Assembly: GCA_023052935.1 (NCBI GenBank) | Contig: CM041297.1 | Location: forward strand, 92,597,521-92,661,520 | Direction: 5' to 3' | Source of the DNA: Piezodorus guildinii | Lineage: Eukaryota; Arthropoda; Insecta; Hemiptera; Pentatomidae | Length of the DNA: 64,000 bases | Part shown: one piece after another, positions 23,117-34,639 of the stretch | Layout of the letters: each line of letters begins with the position of its first letter | Numbering within the stretch: the stretch's first letter is position 1 | Translations under genes and position numbers: made by a program | The notes under the pieces: generated by a model | The model's database searches: none | What the model saw: the letters and a program-made list of their open reading frames with translations, nothing else | What the model was told of the DNA's origin: nothing

Positions 23117-23335
23117 GCGGTCTCCCTTCATAACTTTCCTTATTGCATAGTTGTTCTTGGAGGCTCAGTGCGAGCACACACTGGAGTACATCCGATCTCC
23201 ATTCCTAATATTCCTTACGGAAAAGTTGTTTTCGGACCCTCACGCACACAGGAGTACCCGACGGTCTCCATTCTTATATTCCTTAGGGAATATTTTTTCT
23301 CTTTCGCTCTTCGTGCATGCCACACTATCAGCAGA
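23117..23335 (+). repeat. three tandem units of about 72 bp
   Basis: Units start at about 23117, 23191 and 23262 with CGGTCTCC/CCGATCTCC, continue TTCCTTA, a TTGTT..GGA block, and GCACACA.GGAGTAC. The block is GC-richer than its flanks and bounded by AT-rich DNA. Such imperfect direct repeats occur in promoter parts of mobile elements and in minisatellites. Two overlapping plus frames (110 and 87 codons) only reflect the repeat. Confidence 0.6.
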
Positions 23336-23414
23336 CGGTCTGTTCGAGTCTAGCAGCCATCATGCTTCTTACAGAATCACAGTGAACTCTAAAGTACCCT
23401 TTTCTTTTGAATAA

Positions 23415-24128
23415 TTGTGTTAATTTTAAATTTTTCCTTAATTATTTTTTACAGCTTTATTAAATTTTAATTGTACTTTTCTGTATAGAGTTTATTTTCA
23501 TTTAGTTTTTTAAACTCATTTTTTTTTCTCTTTCTTTTCAAATAGATTAAATATTTTATTTTAATGTTCATTTGTTTAACTTTTATTCATTTTTGTTTAC
23601 CTTATTTACTGTTAGTTTAATTTCTTTGTTTTATATTTCAATATTATGTTATACAATGGAATCCGACAATTTTTTTTTTTTTTTAATTATATTTTTCCAT
23701 TCGAAGTCTCTAACATTGAGACAGATTGGTAGATGAATCAATAATCCTCAATCCCTATAGGTATGCGATCTTAGAAAATTGTTGCCTTTCATGTAATGAC
23801 GTATATCAACGTTAACCATCCATTTATCGTTTATTATAATTGGTTTCAATTGATGTTAATCCCGGACAGACCCTAAAATAAGGAACTTTATTGAGTAATG
23901 GTTACTCTGAAAAATAAACTTTTCCATTAGTTTCATCATGGTCTAAAAATATCGCGGCCATTAAATATTACTGAAAGGAAACTTAGTGACTTTTTGATCA
24001 CTTTCGTAATCTTATTACTGAAACTCCACTGCGGGAGAGAATATTACAGACAAAAATGTTAACGACCTCCTCAGTCCAAGCAAATTTTTGTCAAATCTGA
24101 AAGATATTTATAGCGTTCTGTCTGGAAT
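23415..24128. other. AT-rich stretch without a recognised gene
   Basis: T-rich from 23430 to 23700. The block 23760-24100 is less biased, with no frame or repeat that can be supported. Confidence 0.4.
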
Positions 24129-25210
24129 TTTTTTTTTTATCTTCAAATGTTTTCATTCACACCTGTCAATAAATTATTGACAATCAGCAAATGTGATGAT
24201 GAAGGAATGATATTTTGCGTGGTAGGCATGATGTAGAGAAGATGCCCAACGGCGAGTATTGTCCGGCATGTTACTAGTGGCCATGCTTCGTATTAGATTG
24301 TTAGTATGTCCGTGTAAGTTGTTGTGAAAACGTTTGTAGAGGGTCCGAATCTGTTCGTTGTCTGTTGGCATGTGAAGGTCTGTATGTTTTTTTTTTTTTT
24401 TTTGTTTTTTTTTGTTTTTTTTTATTCGTATATATTACAATTTGTCATAATAGACAATAACAATAGTGCTACAGGATCTCATTCATACAATATTTACAAT
24501 ATAAACAAAAGGAAAGTCAAATTACATAAAAAAAAAATCAAAATAAATAAACGTATACAATAACAAAATTTGTAGACAAAATAAATACAAATAAATAAAC
24601 AAAATATGTCACATTCATACCTATGTACAATATTTACAATCAGCTCGGGAACCCCGGACGGGGCTTGTCCCCCCACTTGTGGAAGGACAAGCAGAGTCCA
24701 AAGGATCCCAGCGCCTCCCTCTCAGCCGCATCACTGGTGAGAGCCAGCGGAGTATGTAAAGTAGTGTTGCTAACGTACCATGGTGAGTTTGTGATGGTTC
24801 TGAAAGTTTTGTATTGAAAAATTTGAATTTTGCGTATGTGTGTCTTTTTGGCAGTTCCGTATATCTGTGAGGCGTAAGTCCAAATTGGCTTCAGTAGGTA
24901 AGTGTAAGTGTTTAGTTTATTTTTAAGTTTTAATTTTGGACGTCTTGAGAGTAGTGAGTATAAAAGTTTTAGTCTTTTGTTTAGGGTTATCTGTTTGTTC
25001 TTGATGTTGGGGCCCCATGTCATTCTTCTGTCGATTGTCAACCCAGATATTTTATTGTGTCTGTCTGTGGAATTTGGTTGTTGTCAAGATATACTGGCGG
25101 GCAGGTGTTATGTCGGAGAGTAGAAGTAATATGTTGAGATTTTCCTGGTCAATTCGAATTTTCCAAAGTTTGCACCAGTCATGGAATTGTGTTAGTATAT
25201 GTTTATTAAA
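24129..25210 (-). pseudogene. Jockey-like LINE 3' part, best kept copy, with a nested insertion
   Basis: The minus frame from 25041 reads TIDRRMTWGPNIKNKQITLN, then KRLKLLYSLLSRRPKLKLKN, NKLNTYTYLLKPIWTYASQ and SPWYVSNTTLHT. This is the end of the RT palm and thumb of Jockey-clade elements. At 24387-24751 another LINE end is inserted, after which the host frame resumes as QIRTLYKRFHNNLHGHTNNL (24174-24371). The 3' terminus at about 24130-24180 reads TTGACAGGTGTGAATGAAAA on minus and ends in an A-run. To the right, the frame continues toward about 25210 with an HDWCKLWKIRID-like stretch. It is 5'-truncated, with no endonuclease. Confidence 0.78.
24387..24751 (-). mobile_element. 365 bp 5'-truncated LINE 3' end, nested, with GTATG duplication
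   Basis: The insert begins (on minus) at CTCCGCTGGCTCTCACCAGT and ends in an A-rich tail (T/G runs at 24387-24422 on plus). GTATG flanks it at 24382-24386 and 24752-24756, and the interrupted LINE is contiguous across one GTATG. The 3' UTR text (CACATTCATACC, TATATTACAATTTGTC) recurs at 27992-28860 and at the right edge of the window (63920-64000), so this is a dispersed family. Confidence 0.75.
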
Positions 25211-27990
25211 TAAAAAAAAAATTGTTGGTAAGAATAAGTAAGTGATGTAACTGAATAAGAAATAATTAAAATCCTTACAATTATCCCAATAAATAACAAA
25301 TGTTCATTTTTTTCTTAAGTCTATCTTATGATCTATTCTTTAGGTAGAAAACCAGTGGGTTTAGGGAAACCTGCGGTAATGAAAGTAGCTTTTCATTTTT
25401 AGGTTAAGCAATAAACCTGGCATCTTCCTGCATTTTTACCACTTGCTCCATTGAATATATGCTTGGTTTCTAAAATCATGCTTGCGTACCAAATACTGAA
25501 CCTTTTACATTTCAACAAGACCTAACCGGTCCCGGTGTCTTTTATTAAAATTATACATTTATAATTAATTTCTTAAAAGCATTATTCATTCGAGGCTTGG
25601 CAGACAGAGAAAAATCAATCACTAAGAAGATACTGAGAGTATGATAGTAGGTACAGAGGTACACGGCCCAGGAGCCATCCTCATTACATAGTAGTGCTGA
25701 CAGAAAGTTGTTTGGTTTCTCTCCACAAACTCCTATCATAAGCGGAGAATTTATTATTGTAGTTTTCGTTATTCGTGAGTCTTTAATTTTGAATCCGTCG
25801 TTTGATTTCATTCAAGTCTGTTAAAAGTACGTTTATCAGATGGGAGTCGGTTAGTTTGCTATACTTTTCGAGCTCTTTTCTTAGCCCTGATCAAATATAC
25901 TATGTACTAGGTTTGGTTTGGAAGATGCTCAAATCTTCGGGGCTTTACTACAGATGAAGACCAAACATCCTGTTGGATACTTGTGTGTAAACTTATCAAC
26001 AGCTTTTTTAACGTCTTCCCCTGTCTTTTAAGAAGTTAGCACTGAGATATGTATATAGCAACTTATAGAAAGCACTGAGATGAAATGGTTGCTATATTCA
26101 TCCCTACCGATGATTCCTTCTAGAAGGAAAGTTCGCTTTATGGCTGTACAAGGATTGTTCAACAGTACAAAATTGAGAAGAGAATGATCAGAGCAATGAT
26201 CGGAGATGTTTTTTTAACACTAAAAGTCTTATTATATGTAACCAAATATGAGCTCAGAGTTTTCCTCGATAGAAAACTTTTAACTATTATAACATTAGTC
26301 CCAGCTACTCACCATTTTCTATCTCTATCTCAATATTTTATTATCTTATATAATATATTACACCTATCTTATATTAACTACTACTCACTATTTCTCTCGT
26401 TCTTCTATATACGTGTCTGTGTGTGTGTGAGTGTGATATAATAATAATTATTATTGAAATAATAATACCTGAGCTAATAAATAGAAAATGGATATAAAAA
26501 AAAATTGAACTTCCGTAGATCTTAGATTTAAGTCTTTAACATCTAATATATTCAATGGATTTAATTGAAAATATCACCACAGGAAAAGATTTATTAAATC
26601 TAACCCTATATTAGTAAGCAGATGTTAGTTCGAGGCTTTTTTAATTTTGTTTTCGTTTGTTTTGTTTTTTCAACACTAACCCTAGAACACTTTGTCAACA
26701 TCACCATCAAACCACAAATTAAATCAAATATATTAACAACACTTTTTTCGTGCTGATTAATGTTCGTCGTTATCAAAGTAAGTACAAATTAGATTTAAAA
26801 ATTGCATCCATTTACAACGTTTTATTCATGCATACATTTTATTTAGCTTGTTTAGAAGAGTCGCAATTTCTTTTATTAATCTCGCTTTTTTGGTTATTAT
26901 TCTTAACCCGTAAGATGAGGATTGTATAGCAATATTATCATAGTACATGTTGACCAATAACTACAATTATCCTGTACAAAAAATAATGCTTAATACAATA
27001 GTTACATATAATATTTTATATGTATTTTGTTTTGCTAATCTCCTGAAGTAACAGTCCTAATTGAGAAATATTTTTGCCATGCTAGGTGAGGTTTTTTGTT
27101 AGTCATAATATTAAAATAACTTTTCGTGCTAATAAACATATATATGTTACATCGCTCAATTTTTTTTAAATTTTAAAAGAGTTTAATTCTGTCAACCATA
27201 CGACAAATTTGTATGTAAATATTTCAAGATAATAAAAATTAAACAATTTGTATTCAGATATATTACAATTTGTTTCAGATCAAAAATGTTTTCCGTAAAT
27301 GAAATTAATAATAATTTAGCCAACATTTATTCATTTTTAAGTATGACATACACTTCTTCAAGAAAACTTCTCGGTGCTTTATTCCAAGAGTCTTATTCAC
27401 AAGTTTTCGTGCCTAAGGTAATGGATAGCCATAAAGTTATTATTATGGTTGGGGTAATGTGAGAACCATAACCATAAATTGTCATTATTCGTAAGGCAAG
27501 TTAGCAGTTTTCGCTGATAACCAGTCTATAAATTAGTTTGGTTAACAGCTTTTTTTTTCAGGCACATTACTATGTGATAAAATAACGTAAATTTAATTTT
27601 TTTTTGGAATATTAGAATTTCAATTTAAATCTATAATATTTTGGTAGAATTACTTTTTCACTCTTTATTATAGTTTTGACCACTATGATTCATGTGGTAT
27701 GATAAATGCTAAAGTATAAACATTATTTCATATAAGCTTAGATTGAAACAATTTAATATTGAGCTCCTGAAATTCAGTCAATATATGTGCCAGGGAAACG
27801 AGGATATTGACGAAAAGGTAGAAGAGGAATGTTGAATATCTGATAAAGGGGTGTTCCCTTTGGCCCAATGTAAATTTATACAGGCCCCAGTAAAATATAA
27901 AAGAAAGAGTGCTCAGTTTCTAGGCTAATATAGGATGCAAAATTATAACCTTAAAAATCGACTATATTGTCTAAAGGAACCATGTGCTTA
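25211..27990. other. long AT-rich stretch; repeat J at about 25590-25770
   Basis: About 25590-25770 matches 28570-28740 in the same orientation (CATCCTCATTAC, AGTAGTGCTGACA, CAAACTCC, CAT..AGCGGAGA-like words). Elsewhere there is nothing beyond AT-rich DNA and short runs. The 86-codon minus frame at 25551-25811 overlaps repeat J and is not kept in the other copy. Confidence 0.35.
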
Positions 27991-28204
27991 ATTTTTTTTT
28001 TTTTACTTATATATTCAGAGAAAATACAATATCACTCCTTCTGTGGCAATAAGTATTTTAGCTATATCATTCAATCTAAATATACAATACAAAGTAAAAA
28101 AAAAAATATATTTGCAACATTAAATTAAATAATTACATAAAGGCTAAATTAAGAAAAATAAAAGTTTAATAAGTAATAATAAAATAAAATTGTATTGAAT
28201 ATAA

Positions 28205-28432
28205 TTAGTTGACCGTTGAGAATTAACTAAAGGAATTAGTCTGGGTGGCGGTCGCTGAATGAAACAATTAGGTATTTTCAATCATTTATTTTCTGCTAAC
28301 GTTGAGTTTTCTACTCGCCCTGGTGATGACACACATGGAGGTCGAAACGATGGCAGAAAATAAATGGTTGAAACTATCTGATTGTTTCATTCATCGACCG
28401 CCAACCGGACTAATTCCTTCAATAAAATAAAA
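28205..28432. mobile_element. ~225 bp foldback with hammerhead-like hairpin
   Basis: The arms run inward from AGGAATTAGTC...GGGTGGCGGTC on the left and are answered by CCGCCAACCGGACTAATTCC on the right. TGAATGAAACAAT and ATTTATTTTCTGC pair with complementary words near 28350-28395. A hammerhead-like motif lies at 28317-28355. The same ends are found at 3220-3390. Confidence 0.6.
28317..28355 (+). ncRNA. hammerhead-like hairpin, degenerate
   Basis: Plus strand: GCCCTGGTGA in place of CTGATGA, a weakened GAC/GTC stem, then GAAACGATGGC. Two core positions are altered, so it is likely inactive. Confidence 0.3.
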
Positions 28433-28894
28433 ATATAATAACAAACTTGGCCGCATTCATACCTACATAAAAATTTACTCATTGTCCTTGGAATCTCTGA
28501 TCGTATTGAGTACGTGTCTTTCGTGAAGTAGGTATGTAGTGTAAAATAAAAACAGAGGAAAGATGAGTTGCTAAAAGAAGAGCTCTGATTTTTCACTGTT
28601 TGACACAGCCCAAGAAGCATCCTCATTACGCAGTGGTGCTGACACAACGTGATATTTTAATAGTTTTTTTGGTTTGCCTCCATAAACTCCCATCGCAGTG
28701 AGATTATTAATGTGGTTTTCGCAATTCTTTAATTGATTAATTTATTTATGATTGCGCTAGAGGGAGTCGAAGAATAATACCAGGAGACACAGATGCCTCT
28801 CTGTCAGCGCGTTCACTAGTCTTGAGAGCCAGTGAGGCTGAGTCAGGACATGAGTGGAGATACTGGTCATTGCCATTAGATTACATGATGATTA

Positions 28895-29045
28895 TGATTA
28901 CAACTCCCTACCCAGACAAATCTCAGTGTCCGAAACCTATCATTCCACATATTCCTGACAATCCCTCCGAGGAGATCGAAAAGAAGATGGCCTTGAGACC
29001 TAATAGCTTAAATAGATAATGAAATGCTACAGCTAAGTATTTTTT
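28895..29045 (+). pseudogene. LINE-A C-terminal scrap
   Basis: The frame ending HIPDNPSEEIEKKMA matches the IPDNPPRRLKRRW tail of the LINE-A copy at 3488-4325, in the opposite orientation, with AACTCCC..CAGACAAATC and TCCGAAACCTATC alike. Confidence 0.55.
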
Positions 29046-29339
29046 TCCCTGATATTTTCATGAGAATGCCGTAACTTTAATTATTTTATTTATATTAAGC
29101 ACAGTTGTAAATATCGATAATGCATTTAAAAATATAAACTATTATTATTTATCGTAACAGCAACAAAAATGAATATATTGCATAAAACCAAAATTATTAA
29201 GTAGCTGCTTCAATGGAAACTAATCTATTAAGTACTAAGGCGTGAAGGTTACATAGCTTGCAGAACCGGACTGCTATGCGGTACTGTAGTCAAATTGCGA
29301 AGGGCTACTACTCATCTACAGGAAGTTTTTTTTTTTATA

Positions 29340-29500
29340 TCAAGTTCAATTAGTAAACAAAGTGTGCGTGTGTGGTGTGTTGTGTATGTTTATTTGTGTT
29401 AGTGTGTGTGTGTGTGTATGTTATTTGTGTTAGTGTGTGTAGTTATTGTGTTAGTGTGTTGTTGTGTATGTTTATTTGTGTTAGTGTGTATAAATTAATT
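29340..29500 (+). repeat. GT-rich minisatellite, unit about 25 bp
   Basis: The phrase GTGTATGTTTATTTGTGTTA followed by GTGTGT recurs three to four times with length changes, mixed with pure (GT)n. Confidence 0.7.
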
Positions 29501-29680
29501 TAAATTATATAAAAGTGAATTGTAAATTTTAAACAAAGTTGAAACAGATAATGTTCAGAATAGTTGATCAGTACAACATGTAACCATTTCATAGTATAGA
29601 CACCCTTTATTAGAAATGAAAACGTATTATTTTGATTTAAACTGACAATATTATTTATTATTTTGTATGTCTATATCTTT

Positions 29681-29715
<35 letters not shown>

Positions 29716-30130
29716 AATATTATAATAAATATTAAAAAAAAAGATCGAGTATATGTTTAAAACATTATTTATTTATTTAGTGTTGTCATATATTCCTAAA
29801 TATTTAATTAATATACTATCGTGATAGCTTTGAAAAAATGTGATACCCAACGGCATTTTACCGGCTTTGTTTTGCAGTGTGCTATTCGGTGTCCTAAGAA
29901 AAAAAAATCAACTTATAATATTAAGGTATTTTAAATTTCAATTTTAGCAAAATAATGTTTTATATATTTTTTTTGTTTTAGATTGGCAAGAAATTTTAAA
30001 TGTCCTGGTCTGGATGATAATTTACGAATATCAGATTATGTAAAAAAATTATGGTTATATTGTGAACAATATAAACTCAATGTTTAGTTTGAATTATAGT
30101 AATAGATTAATGCTGCTTCAATTTTCTTTT
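29501..30130. other. AT-rich stretch; weak two-exon signal at 29868-30090
   Basis: Two acceptor-like sites (TTGTTTTGCAG at about 29867 and TTTTTTGTTTTAG at 29981) are each followed by a short open frame, and the first is closed by AAG|GTATTT. See findings. Otherwise AT-rich, with a TA tract at 29690-29715. Confidence 0.25.
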
Positions 30131-30375
30131 TCTTTTTTTTTTATTATATATTTTGACAGCACTATGAGATTTGCTATATGCTTATGCAATAAGAAATATG
30201 CTAACAAAAGGTATGTAAGTGCGAAACTGTATTACTATAAAATAGATCGACAGTCTTCTGGACGGATTATATAAGTTTGATTCAGTGAATAGGTTCTGAG
30301 TCTGCGAATTTGAATTCAGGGTCAGTATGTCGTAAAATTATTGAAGCAATAGAACTAATTTTAAAGAGAAAGGAT
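30131..30375 (-). pseudogene. LINE-C 3' end fragment
   Basis: Matches 21931-22250 in the same orientation. Shared words are GACAGCACTATGAGATTTG, TGCTTATGCAATAAG, CAGTCTTCTGG and GGGTCAGTATGTCGT/GTGTCAGTCTGTCGT. It is A/T-tailed at 30131-30142. Coding remnants only. Confidence 0.6.
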
Positions 30376-30626
30376 ATTGTTAATTATTTATACTATATAG
30401 CTTTTTGTGAATTCGGTTATTTTTTTTAATTATTTTTTAATTGAAAACGAGCAAAGGAAAATGACTCAGAGTAATTGCTTGAGAGCTAAATGAATACTTT
30501 TAAAATTGTGGCCAGACAATTTTCGGGGAATAAACGAAGAATAAAGATATACTAACTTTTTTAATCATGTGAAACAGGATTTTTTAAGAGAAATCTTTAA
30601 AATAGGAGCGTTCTCTGCTTTATTAA

Positions 30627-30631
30627 TATAT

Positions 30632-30680
<49 letters not shown>
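30627..30680. repeat. (TA)n microsatellite
   Basis: Two TA runs separated by a single TAA irregularity. Confidence 0.85.
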
Positions 30681-30684
<4 letters not shown>

Positions 30685-33179
30685 CTGATAAATTTTATGA
30701 TTCTTTTTTCTACGACGAATATATATGAATTAAATGTAACAATAAATAGACGTTATGTAATAAAACATACTGTTTTGAAACTGATTGCACTTTTGGTTAC
30801 GATGAACTCATTATTCCCTAAATATAAACTCTTTACTCGTCTACTATGATAAACTTTTGTTTTATATAAAATGACACCACATTTAAATTGCATCTGAGCG
30901 AACTTAGGGTGTGTCGTTATTCTATAAATAAACTCAATAGATGTGTAAAATATCTGCAAAGAAGCAGGAAACAATGAATTGCAAAATAAAATAGTTCAAG
31001 GAGACAGACGGGTTGAGGTAGACCACATTACCAGAAGGGTTATGAGCGCAGGTGGGTACTCACAGAAAATGACCAAGCTTTAATAGGAAAATAACGCAAA
31101 ATCCAATCTCGCCGAAGTGGTATAAAACTCAGCTTGGTATGTAGAAGGATCCTTAGCTAGGTGCCATTGACCCAAGGTATTCGGTAATCCTATCTAAACT
31201 GGAAACCTTGTTTCCCTATGTATAACTGTTTATTTTATTTCTTAAAGTTAACAGTAATCAAGATTAACAAAATTTTTAAAATACTTTAACAATAATTATT
31301 ATATTTTAAAAATCAATGACAATAGCTTGACTACCATTCTCTGATTCAATTTCAATCTTATAAGTTTCATTTTGCTACTAGTAAACCATTCCTGCTTTCG
31401 TTGTAATTTCAATGTAGTGTCATTAGTTTTTAAGAAAGTGATGTATAATCGAGATAGAATTTATCGCTGTGGGATTATCATTTCACTAGAGAAGAAAAAA
31501 TTGTCATTAGTTTATAGGCATATAAGAACATTCTAATTAACTGTACGACTTAATGCAAATTATTTTTTTTTAAATATTGCGCTTTCCTAAGGTATATTAT
31601 ACGGCTATACTATTACTTACTTTTTAGGAAAGTTTTTTTTTTTTTATATTATTTTATAAATATAGAGAAGGTCGACCATTTAAAAGATAATTTTAGTTTT
31701 CATAGGAATCTTACATAGTTTACAGTCAACATCTCTTTTCATGAAGTAATCAAAAAGTAGAAATAATTAATAACAATTTTCCGTTCATTTTAACAACATA
31801 AATACGATTCGGTACGTACCTTTATTTTATTGTCACAGGTGCGCAGCTTACTGTTGGGGTGATGTCCTCACAACAGCGTTATATATATATATATAGTGGT
31901 AATTAAAGACTGTGCTTAAAGCGGGTACTTGCGGTTTTTTCCTGTTATGAACTAAGATCAATCATGTTGTTTTTTATAAATAAATCGTAGTTGAAAAACT
32001 TGCGAACATGGTATAATATAACAACTGTAGATCTTTTTCGTGCAGCAATGAATGGATAAAGTACGCACTGCTTTGATGATCGCCGACATCCATAACGTAT
32101 ACGCACCACAAAAAAAATTAAAAATTAATTAAGGTTTATAAATGGTTTTAAATAAGTTATATATATTTTAATTGATTTTTTATATATATGTATATTGTAT
32201 TATTTTTTTTATAATTTTATCGTTTTGTATATATCGTGTGAATGTTTTACTTTATCACTATTAAAAATGTCCTAAATTGGACTGATTGTAATTGATTGAT
32301 TACTTAATAAAGAAGATGTTTATCAAACAAGTTGTAAATAATAAAATTAAAATCGCTAATGATATTAGCATATCAGAAAAATGAATTACGATGAAAATAC
32401 AATAACCAACTATTCGATTTTTTTTCATGAATAAAATATGTTTCTATTCTACAAAATAATTACATGAAGGTATGTGAGTGATTTTTATTCGGAAAAACGA
32501 ATAAAGAATATTATTAAAGCAAAGTCAGCGAAGGGTAAAGATTCAAACATTATTTCCCGACCCTGGAATTATTAACTTAATTAATTATGCATTCGAAGAC
32601 AATAAAATCTGAATCCAGTGACCGCTATGAATTAATATCCTTATAAATCAGACGAAATAAATTGGGGCTTCCGGGCACCCCACTAATAAAAATCACCTGA
32701 CTACACAAATTCTTTTTTATTCCACCTCATCATTTAACTCACGGGCCATTGTCTCTTTCTTCAGTGATTTTCCTCTCCTTCTAGGTGGAAAATATGTTTG
32801 CACTAATGAATATTTTCAGATGATTTAATTTTTTTAATTCTTTCAAATAACAGAAAACTTTTTCCGAACTATTTCACAAACCAAATTAAAGAAATCATTT
32901 GAGCTACAAAAAAAAAAATGGCCTTATACTTCCTCCATTTTCTGTTATTAAAACAATATTTAGAAATTATTGGAAACTTTATAGCCATGTTAAAAAATAT
33001 AAAATAACGATACTAATTTTAAGAAATTATAAATGCCTAACATGAAAACATACATACATATAACATAGACATATACATACAAAATACATATACCTAATAC
33101 ATACATATAACACGATCATATTAAATTGCAAAAGCGATGAATTGCTAATAGATAATTACTCCCTAAAACAATGTGTGTA
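30681..33179. other. long stretch without a gene; GC-richer patches at 31000-31210 and 32480-32830
   Basis: Both patches stand out from the AT-rich background without a coding frame or recognised repeat. The second has ATTA-rich words (TTAATTAATTATGCAT) next to GC-richer text. This is a pattern seen in conserved regulatory DNA, but nothing here proves conservation. Confidence 0.3.
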
Positions 33180-33406
33180 TATGTATATGGGGGTGTGTGT
33201 GTGTGTGTGTGTGTGTAACCGTAATGTTGAAAAAAAAGTAATATGGACATCGATGTTAGAGAAAGCTGATTTTTATTTTAATCATAAGCTAATCTGAATT
33301 TGGCAGAATTACATTCTATAATGAAGGTATGGAGCTTTTGTCTTTGCTGACAGAAATATTATCTTGACATATTAATGGTTACTTTCGAAATGGAATTTAT
33401 TTTTAT
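33180..33406 (+). repeat. direct duplication, first copy
   Basis: From a (GT)n run through GTAACCGTAATGTTG to CGAAATGGAATTTATTTT, nearly identical to 33805-34031 with an offset of 626 bases. Only an A-run length and one or two bases differ. Confidence 0.85.
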
Positions 33407-33529
33407 TTATATTATCATTTTACATTTAATTTTATTTATGTTCCCATATTATATTACTGTCATATTATTATTATATACCTAACGCATTATTAAGTCTATA
33501 ATTACATTGGTTGTTATCTTGTTCCATTA

Positions 33530-33570
33530 AGCCCTGATGAAGGCCCACAATGTAGGCCGAAACGTCGGCA
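33530..33570 (+). ncRNA. hammerhead-like hairpin between the two duplicated blocks
   Basis: Plus strand: GCC, CTGATGA, A, stem GGCC/GGCC, then GAAACGTCGGC. The outer GCC/GGC pairing and the GTC triplet are intact, making this the most canonical copy apart from the extra base after CTGATGA. Confidence 0.45.
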
Positions 33571-33752
33571 CATAATTAAAATAGCACTTGTTTTAAATGT
33601 GTGTTTCTATTCTATCACCGCCCCCCCCCCAACCATCTACCTCGTCTCATTTCTCAACGGGCAACAAAAACTCTATCATTATATTCGTAATAATTTCAAT
33701 AACAGAGGACAGAATATATTAGTGGTTGTAGAAGGATCATATTGTTCAATAG

Positions 33753-33756
<4 letters not shown>

Positions 33757-33808
<52 letters not shown>

Positions 33809-33811
33809 ATA

Positions 33812-33842
<31 letters not shown>
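33757..33842. repeat. (TA)n-(GT)n compound microsatellite
   Basis: A long TA run, then TTTGTATATGTATATGTG, then (GT)n directly before the second duplicated block. Confidence 0.9.
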
Positions 33843-34031
33843 AACCGTAATGTTGAAAAAAAGTAATATGGACATCGATGTTAGAGAAAGCTGATTTTTA
33901 TTTTAATCATAAGCTAATCTGAATTTGACAGAATTACATTCTATAATGAAGGTATGGAGCTTTTGTCTTTGCTGACAGAAATATTATCTTGACATATTAA
34001 TGGTTACTTTCGAAATGGAATTTATTTTCAC
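33805..34031 (+). repeat. direct duplication, second copy
   Basis: Second copy of the block at 33180-33406. The near identity implies a recent event. The intervening ~400 bp holds a hammerhead-like hairpin, a C-run (33618-33630) and the microsatellite. Confidence 0.85.
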
Positions 34032-34635
34032 CATAACTTACTTTGTTTTGACTAATAGCACTAAACAAGCTTTATGAAACTAAATTAAGGTCTCATCATA
34101 GGATCTAACGGTTTGTTCTGAGGTAACAGCGCCTTGCAAAGTCTGTAACATGATGAACTTGGCAAGTAACGTAATTAGCTGACTACCTTGACATTTGATA
34201 TGGGTACTTAGGGGTGCTTGATAACTTGTCGGGATTCATCTGCTGATTCGTTTCGAGGAAGGACTTTATGAAGTTAGTCTAAGTGTAGAACTTCCAATTT
34301 GGAATCACTCGGTTGCTAAGTTCTACTTATCTTGAAGCTATCAGACATATTATTATTACCTTCCTTCGTGACTAATCATTGATTAACCCTCCAAATATAA
34401 TAATGTTATGTTTGTACTAGTTGCATTTTTTTTCCAAAAAGAACGTTTCATGTTTAGTTCCTTTAAAAAGATAGATACAACTGTTAGATTTACAGTGTTA
34501 TAAAATTCAACGACATTGGTGTACCAGATAGAGAACTAATCTACTGTTCTCCAGCTCCTGAGTTCGAATCCTACCTGTGACAGATTTATTTTTTATATCG
34601 TTATTTCAGCCGTGGAGCAACCTTGGGTTATGGAG
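34032..34635. other. spacer without a recognised gene
   Basis: Near 34560 a box-B-like GAGTTCGAATCC occurs, but no tRNA cloverleaf can be drawn. Confidence 0.4.
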
Positions 34636-34639
34636 AACA

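Larger units (their letters stand above)
27992..28860 (-). repeat. LINE 3'-UTR-like repeat, split by a hairpin foldback
   Basis: A T-run at 27992-28004 begins a minus-oriented LINE end. CATTCATACCTACATAAAAA at about 28455 and the GAGAGCCAGTGAGG-type text near 28825 match the nested element at 24387-24751. The foldback at 28205-28432 interrupts it. The right limit is vague because it abuts a LINE-A piece. Confidence 0.4.

Noticed and set aside
33530..33570. Claim of an active hammerhead ribozyme
   Set aside because: The base between CTGATGA and stem II and the nearly absent stem III depart from the canonical fold, so only hammerhead-like is claimed.
34520..34590. tRNA-like box B (GAGTTCGAATCC)
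   Set aside because: No acceptor, D or anticodon stems can be paired around it and the T-stem halves are not complementary. It could be a SINE scrap, but there is no second copy.
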